From assembly GCA_009192285.1 (NCBI GenBank), contig WBVU01000008.1, positions 1-64,000 of the forward strand: DNA of 64,000 nucleotides, given 5' to 3'. The stretch is from Morchella semilibera (taxonomy: Eukaryota > Ascomycota > Pezizomycetes > Pezizales > Morchellaceae). How positions within the stretch are numbered: the stretch's first letter is position 1; the number at the start of each line of letters is the position of its first letter. The position numbers and the translations under genes are program-made. The notes beneath the pieces are model-generated. The model made no database searches. It had not been told where the DNA came from and saw only the letters and a list, made by a program, of their open reading frames with translations. This document shows positions 21,691-30,599 of this stretch, piece by piece.

Positions 21691-22330
21691 CGTGGAGTAA
21701 GACCTGGAGTATTGAGGGGTGGGGGGTGGGGGGTGGGTTCGGAGTTGAGAGGGCCTTTAGTTTGATGAGGGAAGATATAGCAGGGGAGGGCTATTTACAA
21801 CGGGTTGCCTTAATCTTGGGTGCCTTAAATGCTGTTACACACAGAACGCGATAGCCGTGGCGAGGAATATTAACAGAACAAATATTCACATTGGCAAGAC
21901 AGCCCGTCTGATTTGCTGGGGGTGCCTTTTGCGGTGTCTCGGCGGTTTGGGGGCGTGGTGTTTGGGGAAATAAATTAGGTTCCTATGGTGCTACGGGCCT
22001 TTTTTTCTCTTCATGATTCATTCGTTTCTAGGTACAAGAATGTTGCGTGCAGGGACTCCCTATGGCATAAACAAAACCTAACCCCTAACAACTAACATAG
22101 GAAGCCGCCAGGAAAACAAACAAACACAAATATTAAGGAGAGCAGCGAATCCGTCACGTAGGAACAAAGGAAGGAGAGAGAGAAGTAATACTATCCAAAG
22201 CAGCTTCATCCGAACTTAAAGAAGAGAGAGATGACAGCGGACGTAAGAGACGATGAGGAAGAGAGCGAATAAAGTGGGCATTTGGGAACTTGATTCTTCA
22301 GAGGGAACCCCTTCCCGTATTAGTGATGTA
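21691..22330. other. Interval upstream of the MYND gene
   Basis: This is the promoter side of the minus-strand MYND gene, with a G-rich tract around 21715-21735. The right part (about 22216-22330) continues the LINE frame beyond the MITE, as described in that entry. Confidence 0.4.
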
Positions 22331-22452
22331 CCCGCTATCGACCATAAGAACCTGAAAACGCAGGCGCCAACATTTGTATGGCCAAGATTCTCCATACAAA
22401 TTACCCCTGTCTTTGTCACTTGCATTTTCAGTTTCTTATGGTGGATAGCCAG
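22331..22452. mobile_element. TA-flanked MITE inserted in a LINE tail
   Basis: A 122-bp element has TA at 22329-22330 and 22453-22454. The ends are CCCGCTATCGACCATAAGAA and the complement CTGGCTATCCACCATAAGAA, continuing to CTGAAAATGCAAGTGAC. It is the same family as 46556-46698. Removing it and one TA restores NLITY-ITNTGRGSL in the LINE frame, so it inserted into that coding sequence. Confidence 0.9.
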
Positions 22453-22715
22453 TAGGTAATGAGGTTGTGAAGGGCCGTTGGGGAGGCGAATAGGGCTTCT
22501 AGCGACATGGCATTCGGAATGGTCCTTTCTTCACGAGCAGGACACCGTAGAATGGCGTGTGGGAGATCTTCATCTTCTTCGCATCTGGGGCAGATGGGGG
22601 AGGCGTCAGTGTGCATCCAAGTGGGGTGAGCGGCGGGGTAGCCTTTTCTGGCAGAGTCTTCCTGGGTGGGCGTCGACAACCTCATAACGTGTTTCACCGG
22701 GAAAACGGTCGTCAC
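22428..22715 (-). pseudogene. LINE ORF2 C-terminal fragment
   Basis: The segment contains C-x2-C-x8-H-x4-C (CPRCEEDEDLPHAILRC), the finger found downstream of RNase H in Tad-like LINE proteins, preceded by a typical basic and Gly-rich part. After the MITE at 22331-22452 the frame continues ITNTGRGSL to a stop, resembling the usual T-G-L-G end of such proteins. The upstream reverse transcriptase is absent, so the copy is 5'-truncated. The 3' end is not defined. Confidence 0.75.
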
Positions 22716-22884
22716 TAGGGAGGCAACCGGGTCCCGTTGATGAAAGATGATAGCACTAGGGTTCAGCCTAATACGAAGCCAAATATGTTGGAAGTGCTTT
22801 TTGTTGTTTTTGGGTGATATTTACTTAGGGTAGTGTGGTGGGATGGGGTACCTTCGGAGGACCTAAAAGGAGAAGAAATTATGT
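22716..22884. other. LINE flank
   Basis: It includes ATAACGTGTTTCACCGGGAA (starting near 22684), which recurs in the same orientation at 26087. No gene is present. Confidence 0.35.
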
Positions 22885-23022
22885 ATTATGACAACCATCC
22901 TTCACCACTCAACATTAGCAAATATCATCTAAAATAGTCAAAAGACATCTAAAGGGTGTTTCTGGACACTTGATTCGTCCTAGCCTCAGAATCTAAAAAT
23001 TTTAAAGTCCTGTTGTCATAAT
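22885..23022 (+). mobile_element. MITE with ATTATGACAAC ends, copy 1
   Basis: The ends are ATTATGACAAC and GTTGTCATAAT. The interior (CCATCCTTCACCACTCAACA and TGTTTCTGGACACTTGATT) is shared with the inverted copy at 26133-26266. No clean TA duplication was found. The two copies face each other 3.1 kb apart. Confidence 0.75.
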
Positions 23023-23456
23023 TTAACTCCGCTACCCGCTATTCGCGATCCACGTGCATGCCCGCTTGCTTGCCTGCTTACCTTGGTGGGAAGTGGGATG
23101 GAGGTGAGGAATAACCGATAACCGGGGTTGATCGAAGCGGGGTCAGAAATTCCTAAAAAAAAAACAGTTTTTGGCGAGAACAGAGTTATTGCTGGCAGTG
23201 ACCTAATACCGTACCACCCAGACCTCCACCGGGATCGCACTTGAAGTAACACTCCTCCCTCGCCTCTCCACACCCGCTGGACCCACTTGTCTGAGGGGAT
23301 CCTCCAATTATAAAGAAGAGTGGTAACTGGTGGGGGGGATGGGCTCCGGTAGTGGTAGGAGTGGTTCCCTGCTGAAAATAATGAAACTGATAATGACCGG
23401 CGGTCTGCTGCGTATATTCCATCAATCACCGTGGTGACTCCATTGTGCCAGGGCAT
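23016..23456 (-). CDS. Hypothetical protein (weak)
   Basis: There are two overlapping minus-strand frames, 146 codons and 79 codons (23186-23425). The shorter starts MEYTQQTAGHYQFHYFQQ and looks more protein-like. Neither has a known motif. Coding status is doubtful. Confidence 0.2.
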   Translation of the reverse strand: MPWHNGVTTVIDGIYAADRRSLSVSLFSAGNHSYHYRSPSPPPVTTLLYNWRIPSDKWVQRVWRGEGGVLLQVRSRWRSGWYGIRSLPAITLFSPKTVFFLGISDPASINPGYRLFLTSIPLPTKVSRQASGHARGSRIAGSGVKL

Positions 23457-24903
23457 ACGTCCAAACGATTGGGTTGTAAAGAAAAGAGAAGCGTAAAATT
23501 ATTTCAATTTAAGGCCTACTAAACATTCTGCTCACCCCCTAAATATGTGTAGCATATGTCCCTGGAGACTGCCTATTCTGGTGTCATATGACCCTAACCC
23601 TGACTGACGCACGAGTGAAGATTTATGTCTGCAGTTCCGGCCATCTGTGCGCAAAGAAGATAAGAAGTAGATCCTCGCTCACTGAAAGACCCTGTTCACC
23701 TGAGTATCAAGACAATGAATACCCCGGTTGGTAAAGCTAGAAGATACCCAGGCAGCATACAGCCCATAAGTTAGATAACAATCACCCGGCCTACAAGAGC
23801 CCCTCAGCTACAAGCACACGAAAACACCCATAGCTCAGGAGTATGATTTTAGAGATACAGTTTTACCCCCAGCCTTGTTGCTGCTCAGGTTGCTAAAACG
23901 GACGGCCCGACATTTCGACCTGCGCAATATCAACAAGTTCACCCGCTCTAAGCTCGCACAGGATCCCAGCCGTAGATGCCTGGCTTGGTCTGCGGGTATT
24001 TATCGTCTGCTGAGCCGACTGCTCTTCGTGGGGCGAACAGTTTGGGGTGATAGATAAAAGCAACATGAATGTGGTATGGTATTGGCCTCAGCTCATTTCC
24101 TGGCAATGGGGTCTTCGAATCCCGAAATCCCACCGCTCGTAGGTCTAGGCAGATGACTGGAGGATGCACACTGGGACTCTTGCTGGCTCTACTACATTGG
24201 GAAATGTATCGTGATACTACATCCCGATCATGCATCCAAAGTATAATTCATCGGTGAATGCATCCCCAGTCCCGGGCCAACTTTACGATTTTACTGTTGA
24301 CATTACTTGAAAGTCAGAGGCGAAATTTAAAAAAATACGTTGTCAGGATCAAACGTGGAGCATTAAGCTGGAGCATCCTGCATTTCACCGTATAAGCCAT
24401 CAGTTCACTCTACCAGCTATGGGAATTAATTGATTCATCTCCATAGCTAGAAATCCATTTTTTTGATTCATTTACTACAAGCACAATATGTCCTCATCGC
24501 AAAGGGTTTTCTCCAGTGCTCTCTCCAGTGTCCTTTCCGGTAAATTTTCTAATGCCTTTGAACCAATGCTCCTTTTAGTAGCCTTTTTAATGTCCTTCCT
24601 CGTGCTGTGCCTGCACGCGCGCATCTAGATCAGATCTAGAAATGTCTTTTCCGGTATGTTTTTTGGTGTGTGTCTCTCTTTATATTTTTTTAACAACCCC
24701 CCTCGGACAACGAGTATGAAATAGATAGTGCCCTTTCTAATATCTTTTCTAAAACTTTGTCTGATGTCCTTCTGGTGTCTTTTTAATATTTCTTTCAAGT
24801 TAAACTTTTAGCCTTTCCTTGCCCTACACGAGGAGCAGAAATGCCTTCTCTACTCGTTTTTCTTAATACATTTTTCGATGTCTTTTTTGATTCTCTCTTC
24901 ATG
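23457..24903. other. Interval with degenerate basic repeats
   Basis: 23457-24480 shows no supported gene. From 24480 to 24903 the minus strand is a degenerate series of units like GAAAAGACATTAAAAAG that would encode Lys/Arg-rich KDIKK-type repeats. It is a continuation of the gag-like reading frame, now broken by stops. Confidence 0.45.
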
Positions 24904-26000
24904 CTAGGCCGGTATTAAAAATGATTTTTTTATGTCTTTTCTGAAACCTCTTTTCGTGCCTTTTCTCGTACCCTTTCTATTAAAGTTCCTACCTCTAGCG
25001 ACATCTCTCCGGACTGACGGGGCCAGTTCGAATAGATTACCATATGTAGTAGTGACAGGGGTGTCACGTAATTGGGTAAGTACATTTGCGATTTCAAGGC
25101 CAGTCATTATCCTAATGTTTTTGTTTACGTAGGGGGTTGTGCCCTTTGGTTTCTTGGGATTGGCTGGTCCAGGCTGCGTGTAGTGTTGAGGAACAAATGA
25201 TGGTACACCTTCTTCGGTGGTGGGTGTTGGGGCTAACCGGTTTGGTTGCGCCATTACTCTGGGTTTTGTTGTGGGAGCTTAATTTGGTAAGTTGTTCTTT
25301 CCAAAGGCATCTCCAGAACTCCGTTTCCCGGCTGCCAGTGCATCAAACCATTCGATAACATCGACACCCGGCACTACCATTCCCTCACAGTATCTTGTGT
25401 TGACTGTCAGCTCATGGACCGAGACTTCGGGTGTGTCGCGTAGAGGGGTGTTGTTTTCATTTTGATCATTTCTTCGATACTTATTGAGCATATGTTCGGT
25501 CTTGACTCTTTCTCTTATCCTGAGTTGCTCATCTCTAGAAAGTCCAAGGTTCTGGCAGTCTAGGGTGATGTGTCCGTCCATTCCGCACCTGTACCACGTG
25601 ATTATATACTTGGTGTTGTTTCTCATTTCCGTGCGTCCAGGGTTAGGATAGACTGGCCTCTGAGGTGCGTTGTTTTAGGCGTTGTATGGCAAGGGCTGTG
25701 TGTGCTGATTGTGGGGTGGGTTGTTTTGCCTTGATATCCCGAATACTTTAACTGGTTGAGGGTGAGGGGAAAGGTGGAAATGGGTTGGGTTCTACTTCCT
25801 TCATGATTTCCATAATCAATTTCTTGAGGTCTGTTTGGCCAAACATTGTGGCCTTGTTTGGTTTTCTGTTTTTCCGTTTTGCCTCCCCTATGTACCAGAA
25901 AATATGGAAGTGCGACATCTCGATGTGGCTTGGTTGGTCGGCTTGGTGAAGTGGCAGGACTAATGAGAGGGTAGTTGACTAAGCACCGCCAAGAGCCCAA
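24904..26000 (-). pseudogene. LTR-retrotransposon gag-like remnant
   Basis: Three minus-strand segments line up. 25623-26000 is a low-complexity stretch. 25279-25626 carries WYRCGMDGHITLDC, a CCHC zinc knuckle with the first Cys replaced by Trp. 24904-25254 ends with PVTTTYGNLFELAPSVRRDV, a block seen just before the protease in fungal gypsy-like elements, followed by a Lys/Arg-rich tail. Frames are shifted relative to one another, and no protease, reverse transcriptase or long terminal repeats were found. The element class is inferred from two short motifs. Confidence 0.5.
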
Positions 26001-26132
26001 TATTTAGATATTGAGGTGGTTAGCGCCACTTCCTATATTAACGGGAGGTGGGCGCGCGGGCAGGTGCGCGAGGAGGCATACATATAACGTGTTTCACCGG
26101 GAAAGCAATCATCACCGGGTAAGCAATCAACC

Positions 26133-26266
26133 ATGACAACAGGACATTAAAAATTTCGGATTTTGAGGCCGGAGCAAATCAAGTGTCCAGAAACACCCTT
26201 GAGATGTCTTTTGATTATTTTGGATGAATTTGCTAAGGTTGAGTGGTGAAGGATGGTTGTCATAAT
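26133..26266 (-). mobile_element. MITE with ATTATGACAAC ends, copy 2
   Basis: This is an inverted partner of 22885-23022. Similarity continues about 20 bp past the ATTATGACAAC end in both copies (AAGAAATTATGTATTATGAC), so the true terminus may lie further out or both may sit in the same host repeat. ATAACGTGTTTCACCGGGAA at 26087 precedes it, as near copy 1. Confidence 0.7.
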
Positions 26267-26289
26267 ACATAATTTCTTCCCCTCCTTAA

Positions 26290-27362
26290 GTACTATCATC
26301 TAAGCTATATTATTGAGGAGGCTTTACCACCTATTGTTTAAGATGGTGTAAACTTAATTTCTATTAGTGTGATTACAACGACTACATGTATATACCCAAT
26401 TGGAGAAAAAAACCACCAGACTGGGCAGTAAATGAATCAAAATCGGGCTTTTTACAAAGCCCCTTTCAAAATGAACCAATTTACCCATTCTACCAAATCC
26501 TTTGCTTGGCAACTTATCAGTTGCTTCGTTCCCATGTCTGGTAGAGCCGACCCAGACATTTGCTCATATGAACGAAACTAGATAGCTACATGTATCCTCC
26601 ACAGAGACGAAATTCCTCCATTGGCTCCTTGCGCTCCCTCGCCTCCATGGAGGCCAGAGAGGACGGGGATTTTCTGCTGATAATATGCATCACATCGAGC
26701 AAAAGTGTAGATGAATCTGCTTGTAAAGTTGTAGATAGAAAGGCTTACCGGTAAAAGTGTAGGTAAAATCATCTGTTGATACATTTACACCAGACACCGC
26801 ATGCGGATGCATCGTTTAGTCCATTTACCGATTTCTTTGCGTGGAAAAAGGCACAAAAGACACACTTATCGGGTAGAGGGCGTGTGCGTTGCGACCTCGC
26901 TTTGGACTCTGTTGCACCAATTTCACGAAATTTTGCTACACACATAACTAAGCACATTTAGAATAACAGCCAGCTACTATTCCCATGGTTCTCTCTACCG
27001 TCCTATATACCACCATTATCTTGCCCCCCTCGACCCTGTCCCTTCCATCAACAGCGATCCGGATCTCCTACTACTTACCCTCCCTAGCGTAATCCGAAGA
27101 AGCTTAGAGACACACCTCCAGAATACCAAACCCCGAGGTTCCTCTGTCCACTAGCCGGTAGTCCTTTGGCCGGTGATTGGCAAAACGGGAACAAATATGT
27201 CGTTGCGCGCGCTACCACGGTGTGCGGTGTGGCAGGCGGGGGGTGATCGGTGGGGTGGGGTCGTGGTCATAATACAACTACCTGCTTAGGCCCCAATCAC
27301 CTTCTGTCATCCATCCCCCACTCATAGCAAGGTTCCTCATAACTTTTCACCCGCTTTTCGTC
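26290..27362. other. Gene-poor interval
   Basis: Frames at 26578-26961 on both strands are short and lack motifs. No repeat was recognised. Confidence 0.4.
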
Positions 27363-27376
27363 ACCATCCATCATTT

Positions 27377-27399
27377 TAATGAAGTAAACAAAAAAAAAA
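27377..27399 (+). mobile_element. Micro-retroposon insertion, 23 nt
   Basis: The insert TAATGAAGTAAAC plus ten A is flanked by the exact 14-bp direct repeat ACCATCCATCATTT (27363-27376 and 27400-27413). The tail is identical to those at 20487, 44860 and 48998. This is the pattern of target-primed reverse transcription with extreme 5' truncation. A telomere-like motif follows at 27418. Confidence 0.9.
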
Positions 27400-27417
27400 A
27401 CCATCCATCATTTGCGA

Positions 27418-27432
27418 CTAGGGTTAGGGTTA
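27418..27432 (+). repeat. Interstitial telomere-like repeat
   Basis: CTAGGGTTAGGGTTA lies five bases after the target duplication of the micro-retroposon. Confidence 0.8.
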
Positions 27433-27556
27433 CACACCACACGGGCAAACATAGATTGTTTATTTCTTCATTCATACTTCATGAATGTACATAGGTTAGT
27501 TATAAACCTATATTAAGTTATAGGACTTTTTTTGATTTTTAATATTTTTTTCTCTA

Positions 27557-27727
27557 TCCCCTGGACGTATGAGACATTGGAGAATCTCTCTCATGCATTA
27601 ACGCCGAGATTCTGGGTGTAAAGAAGTCCGGGTAAGCAGAGTAGTCTCTATATTACGCCGAATGTGCCATGAAGTTCGCAGGTTTATGCATGAGAGAGAT
27701 TTTCCACTGTCTCATTCGTCCAGGGGA
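27557..27727. mobile_element. TA-flanked MITE (TCCCCTGGACG ends)
   Basis: A 171-bp element has TA at 27555-27556 and 27728-27729. The ends are TCCCCTGGACGTATGAGACA and the complement TCCCCTGGACGAATGAGACA. Arms of about 45 bp run through AATCTCTCTCATGCAT with few mismatches. It is non-coding. Confidence 0.9.
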
Positions 27728-27734
27728 TAGGCTC

Positions 27735-28560
27735 TCATTGACCTATGTTTCGATTAATCCTTATATTAGTAAATGATTTTAATACATGATAATAGCTTTA
27801 CAAGAATTGATTTATTCGCTGAAAAACTCCGATACGCAGGTAGTATGGAGCGGTAAATGTGTCAAAAGTAATTTTACCAACGGTGGTATAAGCACTGAAC
27901 TTCAGTCCTTGTTCTAGTATAAATGCTGACTTTAAGTCTTTATTCTGCATTATCATTAATACTAACAGTTTCACACCGGTGGTAAAATAGCTGCCACCGG
28001 TAGTAAAATGGTAGTGAAATTCCCCACTGGTGGACAATGTACATATATACTGGCATTATATAGCCCCTTTTGGCCAAAAGGTCTGTGCTTTCATCCATTT
28101 TAAGGTATAAATGTTGGTATTATTTTCACCACCGGTGGTAAAATAATTTCCCAGCGTTGGTAAAATCACTTTTGACACGTTTACCGCACCATACAGGTAG
28201 GCCAGTGTTCACACTTGTTCTGCATAGGTGAATTTCACAGATTAAATTTTTATTTACGTCCCGGTTATATACCACAACTCTTCGCTACTCACCTGCCTGC
28301 CTACCTGCCTGCTTACCTGCCATTCCTGCCTGCTGTACCTACCTGCCATATCTGCTTGATTTGCTGCTTGATTTGCTGCTTGATTTGCTGCTTGCTTGAT
28401 TCGCTGCTTGATTCGCTGCCTATTTTACGGATTAGCTTATGTATAATTAGTAGGAGCAGAGAGCTGGGGGGGGGGTGTAGGAGTGAAGGTGTGGAGATGG
28501 AGGTGTGGAGATGGAGAAGGAAGGGCGTGATACCTCTAAGTCCCAGCCCTAACCCTGAAT
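27735..28560 (+). mobile_element. Degraded third copy of the ~1-kb TA element
   Basis: Around the inserted MITE (27844-28193) the sequence matches the interior of the elements at 28834-29800 and 54317-55400: CCGATACGCAGGTAG|GCCAGT, a ATAGGTGAATTTC block, CCTGCCTGCCTACCTGCC runs, and GGTGTGGAGATGGAG repeats. A local tandem of TGCTTGATTTGC (28353-28420) is inside. Both terminal inverted repeats are missing. Confidence 0.6.
27844..28193. mobile_element. 350-bp MITE with 7-bp target duplication
   Basis: The ends are TATGGAGCGGTAAATGTGTC and the complement TATGGTGCGGTAAACGTGTC, continuing to TTTTACCAACG. CAGGTAG flanks both sides (27837-27843 and 28194-28200). The related sequence near 55190 (minus strand) has an uninterrupted ATACGCAGGTAGGCCAGT, an empty site showing that CAGGTAG was duplicated. 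Internal ACCACCGGTGGTAAAAT motifs recur. A solo end lies at 18267. Superfamily unknown. Confidence 0.85.
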
Positions 28561-28833
28561 TGCTTACAGTTTTTGACAACTCTTTTCCTTAGTATATGAT
28601 TCTCTCCAAAAGAGCATTAATTATGCCTTAACGGGCTCTAAATGGGCACCAAATATAATCTTCTTCACCCTTTTGGGTTCAATTAATGGTCTTTTCGAAA
28701 TTAAGTCTTTTTAAAACCATGCCGCAGTATTAGTGCTCAAAATCATACTTATAGAAATATCTGAACTGGCGCTAAACTATGTGTGTGGTACAGATCCGAG
28801 GTCCAAAAGGAGATCGATCTACTACATACACTA

Positions 28834-29800
28834 CCGCCCGTCCGCATATCTGTATGAGGATTATACCATGCCTACATACGTCCGAATTGACCATTATTTG
28901 ATATTAACCCGTAAAACCTTTATAAGGTCCTTGAAACGCCCTGTTTGCCTTAAGGGTTATATGTATTCAGCCTTAGTATGTATGATAATGCGATAGAGAG
29001 TTATTTTATGTGAAAAGTTGGATACGAGGTAGGCCGATTACCCTTCTAGATGGTGAATTTCGAATTAATTTGATATATTTCTCTATTTAATATGCACTTT
29101 ACTCTATACTAAAACTTTTCTATGCTTACCTGCCTGCCTGCGCGTACCTGATCTAAGTGCCTGTTCATTCGCTATAATTCGGTACTGGAATCCGTTGGAT
29201 TGGGTGTTGGAATTCACTGGATTGCTACATGATGCTGAATTGTTGGATGGGGCTCCCATTTCCGCTAGATTTGCTAGATGTGGGTGCGATTGCCTGGATT
29301 GGGCGGTGAAGGCATGATTGGATGGGTTCATAGATTTGCCTGATTGGGTAATAAGATTCGTGGATTCACTGTCACGGGGTAGATCATGTCATGGACATGA
29401 TGTATTGGGCAAGGCGGGGGTGGCGTAGTGAAAGGATGAGACATGAGCCGTAGAGATGAAAGCGTAGAGGTGGTAATGGAAGCGTAGAAATGGAGGTGTA
29501 AGGTGGAAGATGAAGTGTAGAGGTGAAGGTGGTGAGGTGTAGCGAGGAAGGCGGTGCGGTTTTTATTGCTAAGCTAACCTAAGCTCAAAAAGTATGGATT
29601 TTCCTAATCCCTATTTCTATATTCACGTTTCTCCCCCAAAGACTATTAATCGAGCCCTATTCGGCCATAATTATATGCCAAATATCAGTATGATCTCCAA
29701 ACCAGGCTCAATTAAGCCCTATCTTGATATGAGGGTTATACCAGGCTTTTATATGCTATCGAGCCCTTATTTAGTCTCATACAGATATGCGGACGGGCGG
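28834..29800 (+). mobile_element. ~1-kb TA element, copy A
   Basis: A 967-bp element has TA at 28832-28833 and 29801-29802 and ends CCGCCCGTCCGCATATCTGT followed by ATGAG at both sides. About 150 bp at the left and 210 bp at the right are nearly identical to copy B (54317-55400, inverted). The centre is a diverged, minisatellite-like GGAGGTGTAGAGATGG region. Short open frames at both ends match copy B, but this can follow from DNA identity alone. No transposase was seen. Confidence 0.9.
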
Positions 29801-29802
29801 TA

Positions 29803-30058
29803 AAGTACATACCGTCAAAACTCGAAAGATTATCTATGCATGCAAGATCAAAATCACTAAGTATGTACATATACTAATAGCCACTTCTGAGTCCTTCCCC
29901 TAGTGGCTACAGGTAAACCTGACCCTGACCCAGAACCAGCTGCTCACATGTACCTATATCTCAAATAGGGTGGATGTCTCTGACATGCATGTATGGCCTA
30001 CCGGACCAATGTTAGTTTCGTACCCATCCCCTACGAGCAGCTTGCTGCTCACCGTATA
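29803..30058. other. Short intergenic interval
   Basis: It holds a brief telomere-like variant (CCTGACCCTGACCC) near 29920. No gene was found. Confidence 0.4.
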
Positions 30059-30300
30059 GTCTGGAGCATTAACCTTCCGAAAAATATCAGGTAAAAGCCC
30101 GACACTCTCAACTTACTATTTTGGTGGCCCAAATGAAGACTGGGGAGGCTAGCAGAACTTAATTGTTATCGAAGAGTTAATGAAGCTAAAAAAAAAACTT
30201 ATTTTCGTATGTAAACCCAGCTCCGACAGCCCTCCGACAGCCCTCCGACCCCGACAACAGCATTTTTGACCTCTGGAAGCTCTAAGCACTCCGGCAGAGA
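30059..30300 (+). repeat. Satellite-bearing dispersed repeat, copy 2
   Basis: It starts GTCTGGAGCATTAACCTTCC and ends with CTAAAAAAAAAACTTATTTT, CTCCGACAGCCCTCCGACAG and further CCGACAG units. The 20-bp satellite present in copy 1 is missing here, so only the two ends match. Confidence 0.7.
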
Positions 30301-30599
30301 GGTCTCACCAAAGGTCGGGACTAGTGGGCATTGCTGTATTTAGCGAGAGGAGAGTTAAGCTCTCGAGCCCCCCCTTACCAAGATTATTACGAATAGAAGT
30401 AATTGCAATCAGTTTCCCACTATTACTCTACCCTAACTCTGCACCTTCCCTTTGCGTCTGCCGTTCAGTGATAGTAATGCTCGCCTGCGCATATTGTTGC
30501 AAAGAAAAGAGGCCGAAGATCTAGAAGAGGTAACCAACCACAGCTGTAGAGAGCTAGCTAAATAGTATCTTCCGGTTAGTTAATCCTCACACAGCTTCC

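Noticed and set aside
24060-24130. Possible tRNA around TTCGAATCCCG
   Set aside because: Only a T-loop-like string is present; no acceptor, D-arm or anticodon arm folds around it.
28281-28420. CRISPR-like array in CCTGCCTGCCTACC / TGCTTGATTTGC repeats
   Set aside because: These are simple tandem repeats without unique spacers, in a eukaryotic context.
29594-29803. 69-codon frame conserved between copies A and B as a gene
   Set aside because: The whole end of the element is nearly identical at DNA level, so protein conservation gives no independent evidence, and the frame runs into the inverted repeat.
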